Positions 1 to 12,965 of a stretch of DNA of 64,000 nucleotides are shown one piece after another. The first letter of the stretch is position 1. Each line of letters opens with the position of its first letter. The position numbers and the translations under genes are program-made. The DNA lies in the NCBI GenBank assembly GCA_905250115.1, contig CAJNOI010000254.1, positions 1-64,000 of the forward strand, written 5' to 3'. This DNA is from Adineta steineri. Its lineage: Eukaryota; Rotifera; Eurotatoria; Adinetida; Adinetidae. A model generated the notes under the pieces. That model was given only the letters and a program-made list of their open reading frames with translations, searched no databases and was not told where the DNA came from.

Positions 1-950
1 CTAGGGTAATACTTCTTCAAATCAAAAATCGACAACAAAGAAGTATTCTATAAAATAGGAAATGTAAAGAAAACTATCATGACTTTTAGTGTCTACATTC
101 TAATTCTTAAACTCGTTTGAGATATAAATATTACGGATATTGACACATTATCGATAAATAAAAGTGTTTTTCAGTAAAAGTTAGTCATAAGATTAATCAT
201 GTTAACTTTGTATTTTTCTGAAGTATTCAAAAAAGTCAATAATAGTCACAATAAATAGAGGAGAGAATGAACGATATTTTGATTAATAAAAAGAATTTTA
301 AGCGAAGCTATTTGTTGGGTAAGAAAATTAATTAAAACAAAAAATTACTAAGCATTTTGTACAAGATCATTATTTTAATAACTCAAAAGTTAAATACTCC
401 TTCGATAATTACATATTTGAATGTATAAAAGTAACTACTATAACTATATATTGGTTCTATTATAAACTTATTCTTTAATACTTCGAGTGCTTCTTGTTGC
501 ACGCTAAAAATTTAACTTATCAATCTAGACATTCATTTTTCGCTGCAAAAGTTCTTTTTATTGTTAACAATGTGACAAAATCTCCAGTGCCTTTTATTAA
601 AACAATTTCAGACTTAATGTCTAGATAATAACAATCACAGCGATTCCTTGGGATTTTATGTCCTTTAAAACAATCTAGTTCTTATATTTCGTCGATCATC
701 TATCCGAAAAGATTATCCTTAATAGATATACTAATAAAAATTCGACATCAATATCTGCAAGAAAAATTCGTAAGAGACGCTATTTCGTCTGGACAACCTT
801 CAATTATTAAATCATTGATGAACATATAGACGATGTATATGCTGATGAATATCATATTTGAATGATTTTATTGTATTCAATTCAAACAAAGACTTCTCAT
901 GTCACATTTTTGAATTTCGAAATATCTTTTTACAAAAAATCTTTACTCAC

Positions 951-2644
951 TTGAGAGTTTGCAGTCGATCGAAAATCAATCAATAAATATGCACTTGCAT
1001 TGGGCAAGTATAAGGCTTCAATCCATTGACGACTAGTGAAAATGCTTGTACAAACAGGATCAAATGAGACTTCATTGGAAATAAAAGCCTTATAAGGTAT
1101 ACTGATTGTTGAACAAGGACATGATAGTGCTAGACCATAATCCGAACGAAGTTGTTCGAAAAGTTCTGGAGTAATATTTGAAACGGTGACTGCTATACTT
1201 TGCGGATTAGTTATCGTGGTAATAATGAGAACGTAAAATGACACTAAAACACAAAAATGATGAATAAAAAGATTTAGATACTATTTTAGTTCTATTTTAC
1301 ATTACTTATTATCATGAAAAGTTCATTATAAAAAGTTTGAGTTTATATATGCTTAAGTGAGAGGAAATGTTTACTTTAATGAAAGATGAGAGGTAACAAT
1401 ATCATCAAATTATACATATAAATACAATCGATAGTCGCTGACAGATTATGTCTTCTTTCTTTCATCTATGATTAATTTATAATTTTATTTTATCTTTTCA
1501 TGAATGAATTCTACATTTTACTAGTGCTGTATATGATTGTAAGAAGAATATATTTTTCTCAATACCATCATTGAATGACATTAAACCAAGTCATGACTAT
1601 TAAAAGACAAAATGAAAAACGAAAGCTACTACATATTAGGAAGATCAGTCTTGTTTTAGAGAATTTAATCACATTTTCACTTCTGTACTAATCATATACA
1701 AAGATAGTTATTTTCTAATTGTTTTCGATATGGATTATTTCGCTATCCTTGAAAACTAACATATATCACTCAAAAGACGTCATGTCTTCAAACAATTTTG
1801 AAGAACGTTTCTATGACATGATGAGCTCAAAATCATTGAGTCGAATCGGATATGACGAATTTTTAATAAAGAAATCATATGGAGTTATTATATATTTTAC
1901 TATACTCGGCGAACTTTTGGAAAATCTCGTAGAATTTTCTCAACCAAGAATTTCATGTTGTACCGATGAGAATAAAATCCGACTGATATACTTTTTTTTA
2001 TAGCGTATAGCTCTTATATTTTTACTAACAATGCGAGAACTTCTGTATGGGTAAAAGCACTTTTTCGTTGGAATAAGTAAACCTTAATATTGCCTTGATG
2101 ATTTCTTTTCTAAATTTGAAGTCTTTAAAGTGATACCACTTGGAACATTGATGATGATCAAATTTTCAGTTGAGATATTGTTCGGAAATAGAATTGATAC
2201 TCACTGCATTATGTTCGAAGTATTTATTTTTTTCAGAAAATATTTGTCTATGACTCTCGAATAAAATGAAAATTGATTCATCACGATTTTATTGTAGTGA
2301 TCACAGAAAGCATTTTTAATCAAAACCTCGTCTGAAAATTTAATCATCCTGAATTCTATCGATGGTGTTGATTCGAAGACTTAAATTTATTAAAATGATC
2401 ATTATACTCTTTCAAAGTTTGATTGACAATTCATTTATAGATCCATGCTTTCCATTATTTAAATCAGTAAGTTTGTTTACATACCGATGAATAGAGTAAG
2501 ATACAATCGAGTAGCATATCTTTGATGTTTGATAACTTTTGCTCGATCGTTTGATTCACCGTTTTCATCATCGTCTTCATTTAGGAAAACGTTGTAATTC
2601 CGTATTGCTTCATAAACCCATTTAACTCCAGCTTTCAAATGCAT
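951..2644 (-). pseudogene. Partial multi-exon gene, transmembrane family common in bdelloid rotifers (3' part not found)
   Basis: Two minus-strand exons can be joined in phase. Exon A (2644-2485) encodes a basic/acidic cytoplasmic stretch with a run of Asp/Glu and ends in ATRLYLTLFI. It stops at a GTATGT donor. Exon B (1243-951) follows a TTTTAG acceptor and continues the hydrophobic segment (VSFYVLIITTI). It then gives an extracellular part with a conserved-looking CPCSTISIPY motif and a second Cys in DPVCTSIF, and ends at a GTGAGT donor. The layout (short N-terminal tail, one membrane segment, CPC motif, then VC and WIE) matches from memory a large uncharacterised family in bdelloid genomes; its function is unknown. 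No convincing third exon was found between 950 and 1, so the copy is truncated, decayed or continues outside the window. Intron 1 is about 1.24 kb. An acceptor just upstream of 2650 suggests there may also be an earlier 5' exon. Confidence 0.55.
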
Positions 2645-2700
2645 TGCAAGAGCTACAATATATAGTCAAACATTAATCACTTTCAACGTAATCAACGAAG

Positions 2701-2802
2701 TAGAGTCATTCTCCCTAATAACGACGCAAAATAAATACAACATCTTGCTTTAAAACAAGATGATGTATTTATTTTGCGTCGTTATTAGGGAGAATGACTC
2801 TA
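2701..2802. repeat. Near-perfect 102-bp palindrome (47-bp arms, 8-nt loop)
   Basis: The left arm 2701-2747 and right arm 2756-2802 are reverse complements with a single mismatch, separated by the loop CTTTAAAA. The arms begin TAGAGTCATTCTCCC. There is no coding content. It could be a tiny foldback/MITE-type element or a recent inverted duplication. Near identity of the arms suggests recent origin or ongoing correction. Confidence 0.9.
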
Positions 2803-4499
2803 TCCACTATTGTATATCACTCTATTAGATTATACACTAGTTTAGAAGCTTTTTTCTTACTGTGATTGTTCAGGACAAATGCTTCAAATAAAGTCATAGA
2901 GATGAATGTTTTCAATATTTTGATATTAACTTGAAAACAAGTCCGTACTCAGAGATTTTTAAAAATCTATGATGTTTCCTCAACTACATAACTTTCTAAT
3001 TGAATTAGTGTAGTCGATGGTTTTTTTCAGTTCTGATTCGTTTAGATAATACTCAATCAATAAATGTTTGAATTTTGACTAGAATTTTATAGCTTTCAAT
3101 TTGAGACAATGATAAGTGCAATTAAAACTATTTCCTGGAAGATGATGAACAGCGTTTGGATAGACTCTCTCTTAGTTATCATGTTTAGTTTATAATATTT
3201 ATTCATTCATTGTGCTTACTTAATTTCTAAGTTGAAATATTGACTTGTATCAATAAAATTTAGTTTTTGAACGACGCCAATAAATTGACGTTAAGCCTAA
3301 GACAAACTATCTAAAAACAAAAATAAAAAAAAGTAAAGTACATTCGATTATAAGTGAGTGTCAGTTGTTGCAATCACTAATATATACATCAGTAAACATT
3401 TGATAGTGGTCTGAATTGTAAAGTTTGCTAGTAGAATATAAAACAGAAGAATCGATAATATAATGTTGTCTATTCATTCTTCCAACAAAAGAATGTGAAC
3501 ATAGTATTATGCTTATTTCTGTTGCTAAAATTCTCTTTTTTCTTCCATTAAGATCTATTACAGTTTAACGCACACGAAACTCAGTATTCAACTAACTGTA
3601 CATTTACATCATAAAGAACATTCTTCCGAAAGATAAAATACATTTTGATCTATTTAATCCTTTAGAAGAGTCTAGATTAGGTGTAGTCCTACAAGAAATC
3701 TTTATTTTGCTATAATCCGAAAGAATGTAGTATGTGTTGCGCTTGATCAAAATATGATGGTGAATTTACATGTAAAGAATTTTTACTTTTTTATTATAAT
3801 CTAACAAAGGATCAATTTGAGTTGTCTTACTATAAAATTCCATCAGAGAATGTCGATCCCACTAAAATCATACGAATGAGTTTTAGCTTGAATAATATTT
3901 ACTGGTGAACTTCAAGAAATCTATTCAACTGATGTCTATAGCTATATTGTATCCTAATTAATCATTACAACTACTTTCCCCAGATGCACGGAAGATGATT
4001 TCAATAAAGAGCAACAAAGACTTTAATTTTCATATATTATGATTCCTAAATAAATCTCTTAGATTGTATAGTTCAGTGTCGTGAGGTATTGAACGTTCCA
4101 AAAGTCATGATCACCTAAAAAATTTAGATATTTGTGTTACTATTCAGAGCTCAATTAAATATCTTTTATTTTATAGGAAACAACAGTAAGTTTTCATTCA
4201 TATGGACTAAATCCACAAATAATGCAGAAACTTATCATTTTGAACCGAAATACAAAATTTCCGTTTTCTTAGATTTTTAACAAAGCGTGTTCTAAAAGTC
4301 ATACAAGCAGAACAAATATCATACATTCACTATTTTATGACCTCATCAACTAATTCTTTTTCGTAATGATAACTAAGAACCCCAAGTTGTTATTCAGAGA
4401 TCAACAGCTTACTGATACACTTGAAATTTCTCATCATCTACTTGAATAAGATATGTAACTTTTCATTGGATATTTCTTTCGATGGATTATCTGCAGACA
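2803..4499. other. AT-rich stretch without recognisable gene
   Basis: I see no open frame with protein-like content, no structured repeat and no RNA gene here. Stops are frequent in all frames. Confidence 0.5.
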
Positions 4500-5369
4500 T
4501 CCGCCAGGGTGTCGGTGCAGGAGAAATTCCACGAAGGACCTTGTTGCTATAGAGGGTGTGAGTAAAACTCCACCGAAGCCAGTCTGCATCTCGAAAGTTT
4601 GATTAAAAATGCACTCAAGCCCATCTTCCTCTAGAGGGTGTAGGTGAAATTCTACCAGGGCTTTTTTCCTCTTGTGCGTGTGGATGAAATTCCACCCAGC
4701 GCCTTCCTGCTCTTATGGGTACCAGTGAAATTCAACTCAGGGCCTTCCTGCTCTTGTCGGTATCAATGAAATTCCACCCAGCGCCTTCCTGCTCTTGTGG
4801 CTGTGCGTAAAATTCCATCGTGAAATTCCACCCAACGCCTTCCTCCTGTTGTGGGTGTGGGTGAAATTCCACCCAGCCCCTTCCTGGTCTTGTCGGTATC
4901 AATGAAATTCCACCCGGGCTTTCCTCCTCGTGTGGCTGTGGGTGAAAATCCACCCACTGCCTTCCTGCTCTTATGGGTATCAGTCAAAGTACAGTGAAGC
5001 AGGTCTTCCTGTGGAGGGTATGGGTGAAACTTCACCCAGCGGCTTCCTGCTCTTGTGGGTGAAATTCCACCCAAGCTTGTCCTTCTCTCGAGGGTGTAGG
5101 TGAAATTTCACCCAGCGCCTTCCTGCTCTTGAGGGTATCACTCAAGTTATGCTCATGCTCCTCTTTCTCTCGAGGTTATGGGTGAAATTGGTCAAAAAAA
5201 GTGAGCTTCACGCGTAAACTCCAAGTTTAGAGCTGGCGTTTTCATTCATACTTTACCCGAAAGTTTTCGATCTATGTTTTACAATATGTGATGTACATCT
5301 TTGTAAAAAGTCACCCTCGAACAAATACTGACCTGCCTCAATGCCTGGAAGTGCTATTCCGAAAACAGA

Positions 5370-5535
5370 ACACAACTGTTCTATTCTGGGAATGCTGCTT
5401 CCGGGTTCTGAGTAATATTGTTCTGTTTTAGGAATACTGCTTCGGGATTGTGAGTGCTTTTGTTCTGTTCCGGGAATACTGCTTCCGGGTTCTGAGTAAT
5501 ACTGTTCTGTTCTCGGAATACTACTTCCTGATCGC
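5370..5535. repeat. 42-bp minisatellite, about 4 partial units
   Basis: Repeats of a unit containing GGGAATACTGCTTCCGGGTT and TGTTCTGTT occur about every 42 bp. Read on the minus strand it gives a 14-residue repeat (EQN..TQNPEAVFP), but no start, splice or flanking coding context supports a gene. Confidence 0.7.
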
Positions 5536-5999
5536 TGCTAATTAAATAAGTGCTGATCGCAGTTAGTATTGAAGGTGTCAGATTGCCTAATTCTAAAATT
5601 TCGAAAGGGTTTGACAAAATGTTAGGCACTTTCACATAGACACATAATAGTGTTCGGTAAACTGCTGGCATCTCAAAAACGACAATTTGAAGCTAGCTCT
5701 TCGTGAAACTCGCTTTTCTTGACCGATGAAATTGTACCAAGCGCCTTCCTGTTCTTGTGGTTATCAGTCAAATTACAGTCAGGCACGTCTTTCTCTCGAG
5801 GGTGTGGGTGAAATTCGACCCAGCGCTCCACTGCTGTGGTGGGTATCAGTGAAGTTCCAAGCAGCGGATTTCTGCACTTGGGAGTATCAGTCAAATTCCA
5901 CCCAACCCCGTCGTCCTCTCGAGGATGTGGGTGAAATTCCACGCAGCGCCTATCTGTGTTTGTGGGTATCAAAGAAGTTCGGCCCAGCACCTTCCTGCT

Positions 6000-6197
6000 T
6001 AGAGGCGGCGCCAGGATTTTTGCTTTAGGGGGGCTAAGCCTTCTCAAATTTTTTTCTGAGGGGACTCAGCCCACCTAAACCTTGTATTTTGTGAGAAAAT
6101 CATCAGTTTCTTATGAGAATTTTAAAAAATCTGAGGGGGCTCGAATGATTTCTAGGGGGGCTCAGCCCCCGCCAGCCCACCCTTGGCGCCGCCACTA
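6000..6197 (+). mobile_element. hAT-type MITE, copy 1 (198 bp) with exact 8-bp TSD
   Basis: Terminal inverted repeats are TAGAGGCGGCGCCA and, reading inward from the other end, TAGTGGCGGCGCCA. The element is flanked by the exact 8-bp direct repeat TTCCTGCT (5992-5999 and 6198-6205), cut out of the surrounding 41-bp minisatellite unit, so the empty site is visible in neighbouring units. Eight-bp duplications and A-G-rich TIRs are the hAT signature. Subterminal runs such as GGGGGGCT and AGCCCCC are present. There is no coding capacity. Confidence 0.88.
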
Positions 6198-6659
6198 TTC
6201 CTGCTCTTGTGGGTAACAGAGAAATTCCACTCAACCCCGTCTTTCTCTCACTGGTGTGGGTGAAACTCCCCCCCTGGCCGTTTTTGTCGCGAGGGTGTGG
6301 ATGAAGTTTTACCCATATGCCTTTCTCGTCTTGTGGGTGTCAGTGAAATTCAACTTAAAGTCTGGCTTCGCCTAACGGTGTTGGTGAAATTTCACTCAAG
6401 TCGATCATGCTCACTTCTCATAACTATGCGAACGCTTCATTAATCTCGCTGGGACATTGGGAAGCATTGTGCAAATTCAGGTGATGTTATTTATTCTGGG
6501 AGTATCTGAACGATTTTTCACTGAAGCCTCTTCCGTCACTTCTCGAAAGGTGTATCGACATCCTGTCAGTGTGCCGTGGGACCTAGGGAAGAATCGTGGA
6601 AAGTTTGGTGGTCGTAGAGATTATAGATATTGAGTGCATAGCGAACAGGCAGGCAGACA

Positions 6660-6847
6660 TAGTGGTGGCGCCAAGGGTGGGCTGAGCCCCCCTAGAAATC
6701 ATTCGAGCCCCCTCAGATTTTTGAAAATTCTCGTAAAGAACTGATGATTTTCTCACAAAATACAAGGTTTAGGGGGGCTGAGCCCCCTCAGAAAACAATT
6801 TGAGGGGGCTTAGCCCCCCTAAAGCAAAAATCCTGGCGCCGCCTCTA
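6660..6847 (-). mobile_element. hAT-type MITE, copy 2 (188 bp), inverted relative to copy 1
   Basis: This is the same element in the opposite orientation. It starts TAGTGGTGGCGCCA and ends TGGCGCCGCCTCTA. The flanks GGCAGACA (6652-6659) and GGCAAACA (6848-6855) form an 8-bp TSD with one mismatch. The internal sequence is very similar to copy 1, including the ATTTTGTGAGAAAATCATCA segment in reverse complement. Confidence 0.85.
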
Positions 6848-6855
6848 GGCAAACA

Positions 6856-9800
6856 CTCTGCTTTTTGTATATAGATAGAGGAATTAAAGTGTACTGGACA
6901 GTCGCATATAGGTTAAAAAGAATTCGGAACTTTAGTTTTTTCTATCTTGCGTGGATCGCGTTTGTTTCATCCAGAAAAATTTCTGAACTGTTCCAGTCCC
7001 TTTAGTTCCACTACGGAAGATGTTTGAAAGGATCCTACTAGTGCGACGGGTTATGATTCTTGGGACTCATAACTGCTTCGCAGATCTCCACGTATATTGT
7101 ATTACTCAGACTTTTTTAATTCTTGGTGTGTTAATTAGTTTTCACAATAAAATTCAGTTTGTATCAGTGTAAAACAGTAAAGGAGAAAAGAAGCAAAGAA
7201 TGTCTTCTGTTCAAATGCGGTGAGTGACGTTTCTTCAAAGAAGAATTCAGTTTATAATGTGAAAATCTAATTTTGTGATGAATTCAATTAATTCTAGAAA
7301 ACTGAAAAAAATTACATACGTGAGATTCGTACAAAGTTATCGTAGAACTAAGATGAAATCTTATATTAATGAATAAAATTTATTGAAAATAGTTAAACTT
7401 AATCAAGTAACATTGTTAAATAATATTATACTTTACGTAGCAACAGATTGAGCCGCGTCCTGGTTGTTGAAAAGCACACAAATATTCATGGAAAATAAAA
7501 ACTGGCTTCCCTCAAGGATGCACTAATGTTAAACGCAATTTAAAAAAAAGAAAAAAGAAAATGCGAAGAAAGTAGGCATAATATTTAAATTAGAAAAAGG
7601 CAAAAATCATTGAAGGGCATCTCTTCATAGATTAGGTGATTCTGGATGGAGCACGAGGCAGGTAGCACAAAAAAGGAGAATATAAAAATGATGCTCACGG
7701 CAGTCATTAATTAAAAATCAAGAGGACAATTTTGACTTCAAGATGATTTGTATAACTTTGATTTGCTTATGAAACCACACCAAATCGGTGAAGTCAACAT
7801 TTTTTGTTATTTCAACATCTCTTTCAAGGAACTAAATCGAGTAATACAAAATTTCATTCAAAGATATTTTTTATCAAGAAATTGTATAAAAAAAGTTAGA
7901 AAATTTTTTTGTTTTTAATCTATGATAATAAAGAAGTAACGCTCGTTCAAGGACTTGCTTAGCTCTTTCTCGTAGAATTGCATCCTCTTTACATTTACTG
8001 AAAAGACAATTGAAAATCTTGCTCTTCTTTGTTGTTCATTACTCTTAGCACATACTCGCATCCTACTGAGAGATAAACGCAGATCAAAACATGGGTGAAA
8101 TAGGCATTTACATTCACATTAACTGTAATCAAAGCTAATAATTATGTCTTAACTGTTTCAAATGAACGCTTTTCTTTTTGCTGATATTTATTGACGAACT
8201 TTGTTTGTCGTTGTTTTAATTAGAAAATGTTATTCCATTCTTTTCTTTTTTTTTAATAACATTTTCTAACTTTTAATCACATCAAATGGTTTTCTCGACG
8301 AAGAAAAATGGTATTCAACTGGTTGCCTGTAATTTTCTCAAACAATTTACTTCCTTTTGCCTTAGTCTTTCATAGTAACTACATAGATATTTGTTTATAT
8401 AGAAGTAGTAGATGCATTCTTGGTGTCTTGGCAATAAAAAATCAATGGAACTGCCATTCGTTTTAGATGATTCAAAGCATTTATTTTCTTCGATATATTC
8501 TTCATATTATTTGATTTTGTTCAACACATTTTGTCGTAAGAATACGCCTGAGATACTACGCATTAACCATTACTGAAGAAAAAGAAAACAAAAAGATTTT
8601 CTTCCCTTTTTCTTAAGGGAATAAAGAAAATGTTGATAGCAACTTCTGCTCATACATAAATTAGAAACTATGTTTCTTCAAAGATGTTGATTAAAACACA
8701 TTTCTTCTTATATAATTGTTGTTTCGATGGAGAGTAACGTATTTGAGAAAAGCCTATCTTTTCAATTATTATCAAAAGTAGACGAAACAAACATCCTTTT
8801 TTATTACTATTCAATGCTTCTTTTAAAAACTATTCTGAGGATGGACGAGTCTAGTTAATCATAGTTCAGATTTCGTTCTTGACTAAGGAATTCGACAGAC
8901 ATGTTTACAATCTCTTACCACATAATCTTGTGGACTTGAAAATTTTTCAAAGTATGTGGAAGTTCGAAAGAATAAAACTTGATAGAAACTGTAGAAAAAA
9001 GTTATGTCTCATCTGTAGAAAAAAAACAAAAAAGAAATACACATACTATTTATTATTCAATGAGAATATCAATGCTAGGATGTTCAATAAAAGGCACGAT
9101 TTTATCGATGAATGAACTTGAAATATTTGATCACTCAATTTCCAATTGATAATAATGAATAATAAGCTGAAATTGATATCAAACAAATTATGTGTTACTA
9201 TATAGTTATACCATATGATAATTGAATAAAATTTAGAAAAAACCTTTGTAAATAGTATAAACATTATATCAATTAAGTTTAGATGATTGCATCAGTGTGC
9301 GTATGTATCAGATGGATGACTAATGAATATAATACTCATTCTCCTGATATATAATGTCTTCTTTTTTGCTAGTTTTTGGAAAAAGTTATAAGTATCTACT
9401 TGGAATACGATGCAACACTGATGTCCTTGCAGAAAAAAACTAATACATACCAAAAAACTGTTCTTGTTGTTAAATGTTATCGTTTGAAGAGAGCCTGTTT
9501 TTTCAAACTGACAACAAATAACTCAACTATTGTATTCTTTATATACACATCGCTAGAGAGTGTTTATAAAAAATAGAGAACAGAAAAAGAATTTTTCTTC
9601 TCAGAATAAGGTCTATTTTGATTCGTGGAAATGACTTTAAATTATATTTTTTAACTTTCTGTCTCCTTATAGATGTATTTCTTTTGTGACGTATTAAAAA
9701 AAAGTAATGAAATATAAAATATATCATGTCTTGTTAATTGTTTTTTTTAAACTAAGTTTCTGTTATTAGCAGATGCGGAATTTCATATTTAATGAATATT

Positions 9801-12310
9801 TTTTTTTATAAGATTTGAAGTGAACGGATATACAAACTTGTTCAGAAGAATACTTGTGAAATGGTTTTATTATATAGTTTCTGAAAGAAGAGAATATAAA
9901 TAGAAAAAATATTTCAAGAACATCGAACTTTAAAATGTCAAATTTGTAACTGACACGTCCTATCTTCATAGTGGAACTTTGTCAGTTAAAAAAGAAATAT
10001 TTGACGAGATCAGGTATTATCTCTATCAATAAGATTCTTTGGCCTAGATTTATTCGAATTCTATACATATAAAAATCGAGTTTTACATTTTGAAATCAAT
10101 TTTTGTGTATTTTAGAATGGTGATGATCGTGATCTGTTAATTTTTCACACACTTTATAGAAAAAGTATCGAAGATGTCATGAGCAATGTTCGCTTACGTT
10201 TTATAAATTACAATGAAAAATAATTTTGTAAAAAAAGTACATATAAAAAAATACTTGACAAAATGACATAGATTGATACGAAATAAAAATCTCGGTCAGT
10301 AAAAATACTCTAATAATAAATATCAAAGTCTTTTGTTGCATTGTGCAAAGTTTGTCCTTATTCAAAGAGAGAAATAATTATTTTCAATACAAATATAATA
10401 ATGAAATAATTTAGTTTCATGACAATTTACATAATAGAAAAAAAGCTATTAAATCGAGTTTTCAAGTGAAAACTGAAGTTGTTTACATGTAATCGAGAAA
10501 TTGCGAAGGATATTTTATGTTGTTATATTGATTTGATGTATAAAAAGGGATTATGAATCCATATAAAGCCTTGCAGTTGCATAATATGGATAATTCACAT
10601 TGAATCATATATAAATGGATGGATGCAAGAAAGAATCACTCATTTCTAAACTGTACAAAAAGATTAAAAACGTTTTTATAACGTAAATACTTACAAAAAG
10701 AAACAAGCTGTTTTCATATGAATTTCATCAATTTCCGATTGAGAAAAAATGCTAATGAACAACACTATGTTATCATAGATGCCACAATGTCTTTTCATCT
10801 GTTAGATACACTTATTCTGTTTACGAAATAATGAATGTTAAATAATTATGAAAGAGAAACTTATATTTTTAAAAATACCAAAATATTGAAAGATTTATTA
10901 AAGAATACAATTATCAATAAATATGGACGAGGAGTGTTTTGATCACCACAAAAGGAGTGAAATGATCACCTAATTTATCTGTATGTGAAATGATCACCAA
11001 ATTAGAAAAAACAGTTTAAAAATAATCAAATAGAGTAAGAAGGGGTGATTTGGCACAACTTTTTTTAAAGATCTTTTTGTTAATGATTATACCTGGATGT
11101 AGTAAAAAGGTGGAAACAAAGATTAGTATAGGTGTGTAGAGAAATGTTTAACATTAAAACAACAAAAGTAATTCGAACTGCATGATTTTTTTATACTAAA
11201 TACTTTAATACATTCATTTATTTTTAAATAGTTTGATTGACATCAATAATTAGTTCATTAAAAATAATCAATAGCATATCATTTAACTATAGCTTTAGAA
11301 CTAAGAACAACTTCCATTTATTGACTGGAATAATGTTTGTTATATTAATGTAAATTTAAATATTATTTTTGTAATCAAAAGCATTTGAAATAGTTATACC
11401 GATATGTAAAAGAATATGAATGTATGATCATATAATCATAAAATAATAAATAAAAGTACAGATGATCAAAGAAACAATTGTAAAATATGAATTTATAGTA
11501 GAGATTTATTAATATAATACATGATTTTTATGTTGATTAACTAATAATGCAAAACTAATGTTACAAAATGTCTACAAAAATATATTCTGAAACGATTTGT
11601 TTCACTTCATTTGTAACTATTCATGATGTATTTTGCTTATTAAATTATAGTGAAAAGACATGTAAAACAAAAGAAAAGTACATCTAATTAAATTTCAAAT
11701 ATTAATCGTTGATTCTTTTAGAAAACTACTATTCAACAATAGTTCGATTAGTATATAACACTTTTTTCAAATAAACAAATTAATACAAAAAAAATCAAAA
11801 TACTCTTCGTGATCCATTTCAATAGTTCACTGTAAAAAATCTGAATATTTCATTCATAAATAATCATCAACGTTATGATCAAATGTTTTATACATGGCCT
11901 TTTCTATTTATTTCGATTACAATTTTTCTTTCTTACATTTACGCACGTGTTAATGTGTATCTAATTGATTTGTTCTTTTATTTTTCTACTTGCGTTTACA
12001 TACATAGCCGCTCAATAGTGTGCACAATCTACACACATTTCTTTTCATATATACTGTAAACAAGACGATGATCAGTATTCAAAAAATGGTTTTATTTCAA
12101 TTTTCATATTTATTTTCTTTAGATAAATATTTATTAATAAGGTGATTAAAATGCATTAAAAGTTGAAAAAAAAACAAAAAAAGAAAAGAATAAATATTAA
12201 AAAAATACTGTCTAATGATAATAATATAAGGAGAAGAAGAAAAAAATGAGTAAATGTTTTGTTTTCTATGAAAGTCTTTTTTTCATCTAAAATCGATGAT
12301 TGATATAATT
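6856..12310. other. Gene-poor AT-rich region
   Basis: No gene can be supported. Minor items are a short G-run-free stretch with a few 60-78-codon frames of low-complexity composition, and three copies of an AAATGATCACC-type motif within 10938-11000. Around 7930-8090 the minus strand has protein-like fragments in two frames (for example KCKEDAILRERAKQVLERAL), which may be a decayed exon but match nothing I can name. Confidence 0.4.
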
Positions 12311-12965
12311 TTATGAGCTCTTGCATGATCCCGTATAGTTGTTGTCTAAAGTTTTAAGAGTAGACATTTTGTTTTTTGTCCAGCAGTTGCCAGATGCGAC
12401 ATTGAATGTCCATGCAACACAATCGTGAGATTGCTCACACAGTGCAGCAGATGCTGCTGGTGAGAGTACTTGTATTACATGAGTGGCATCCATATCACCT
12501 CCATAATAATCCTTGTTAGCAAGAATCTCTGTGCATCTTGTGGTTGTTGGTAGTTCTATATGAAATATAAAAGAAGAATTGTACTATTAACTATCAAATC
12601 AATAATTATTTCATTCAACACATTAATTATAACTATTCTACAATTGTGAGCATTTATGTATGAATTTATAGATAAAGAAAGGATTTAAGAAATATCATTT
12701 AGAATTCACATACTAGCGTAAGTGACTGCTCTTTTCATGCTTGAGAGGGCTCTGACGAGTTCTTCTTCGAAATCGTCATCATTGTAAAGAGTCTTTGCAC
12801 TAGTTTGGCTTATGATAACAACACCAACAAGAATGAAAGCAATGATTGAGGATTACATACTGGGCAGAAACTAAACAACAAAATACATATATAAACATTT
12901 GTATGATTATACAGAATACTGTACCTTAATGTAGATGAGAGTTGTGAAGAATAAATGAAGGTGAA
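12311..12965 (-). pseudogene. Secreted PAN/apple-like domain protein, codon 2 is a stop
   Basis: Model: a non-coding first exon ends at 12925 (AAG before GTACAG). An intron of 65 nt follows, with an acceptor one base before ATG 12858-12856. The coding exon runs 12858-12714, then a 158-nt intron, then exon 12555-12311, joined in phase. The product would be about 130 residues: a signal peptide (SIIAFILVGVVIISQTSA), an acidic segment DDDFEEEL, and one Cys-rich domain (CTEIL, GGDMDATHV, CEQSHDCVAWTF, NCWTKNK, SC) in the pattern of PAN/apple modules, which bind proteins or sugars. The second codon is TAA (12853-12855), where the signal-peptide context suggests AAA. Nothing else is broken. There is no other in-frame ATG before the signal sequence, so either this copy is silenced by one base or the assembly has an error. 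A related gene lies at 52520-53052. Confidence 0.65.

Larger units (their letters stand above)
4500..6405. repeat. Degenerate minisatellite array, unit about 41 bp
   Basis: The region is filled with diverged copies of a unit of about 41 bp (CCTTCCTGCTCTTGTGGGTA, then a GAAATTCCACCCAGCG part). Two unit flavours alternate, one with GGGTATCA and one with GGGTGTGGG. It is much richer in G+C than its surroundings. It is interrupted by a 42-bp minisatellite with unique sequence (about 5340-5710) and by a hAT MITE at 6000-6197. Long open frames exist on both strands only because the repeat lacks stops. Since 41 is not a multiple of 3 the frame rotates from unit to unit, so coding is unlikely. Confidence 0.85.

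Noticed and set aside
1719..2003. 94-codon plus-strand frame inside the intron of the minus-strand transmembrane gene
   Set aside because: No recognisable domain and no splice partners; probably a chance frame.
4732..6047. Long overlapping open frames on both strands (Trp/His/Pro-rich repeats)
   Set aside because: They arise from a stop-poor 41-bp minisatellite whose frame rotates each unit, and no splice or start context supports a gene.
7930..8090. Minus-strand protein-like fragments (RMRVCAKSNEQQRRARFSIV; SKCKEDAILRERAKQVLERA)
   Set aside because: They lie in two frames, with no start or partner exons and no recognisable family. Possibly a decayed exon, but not supportable.
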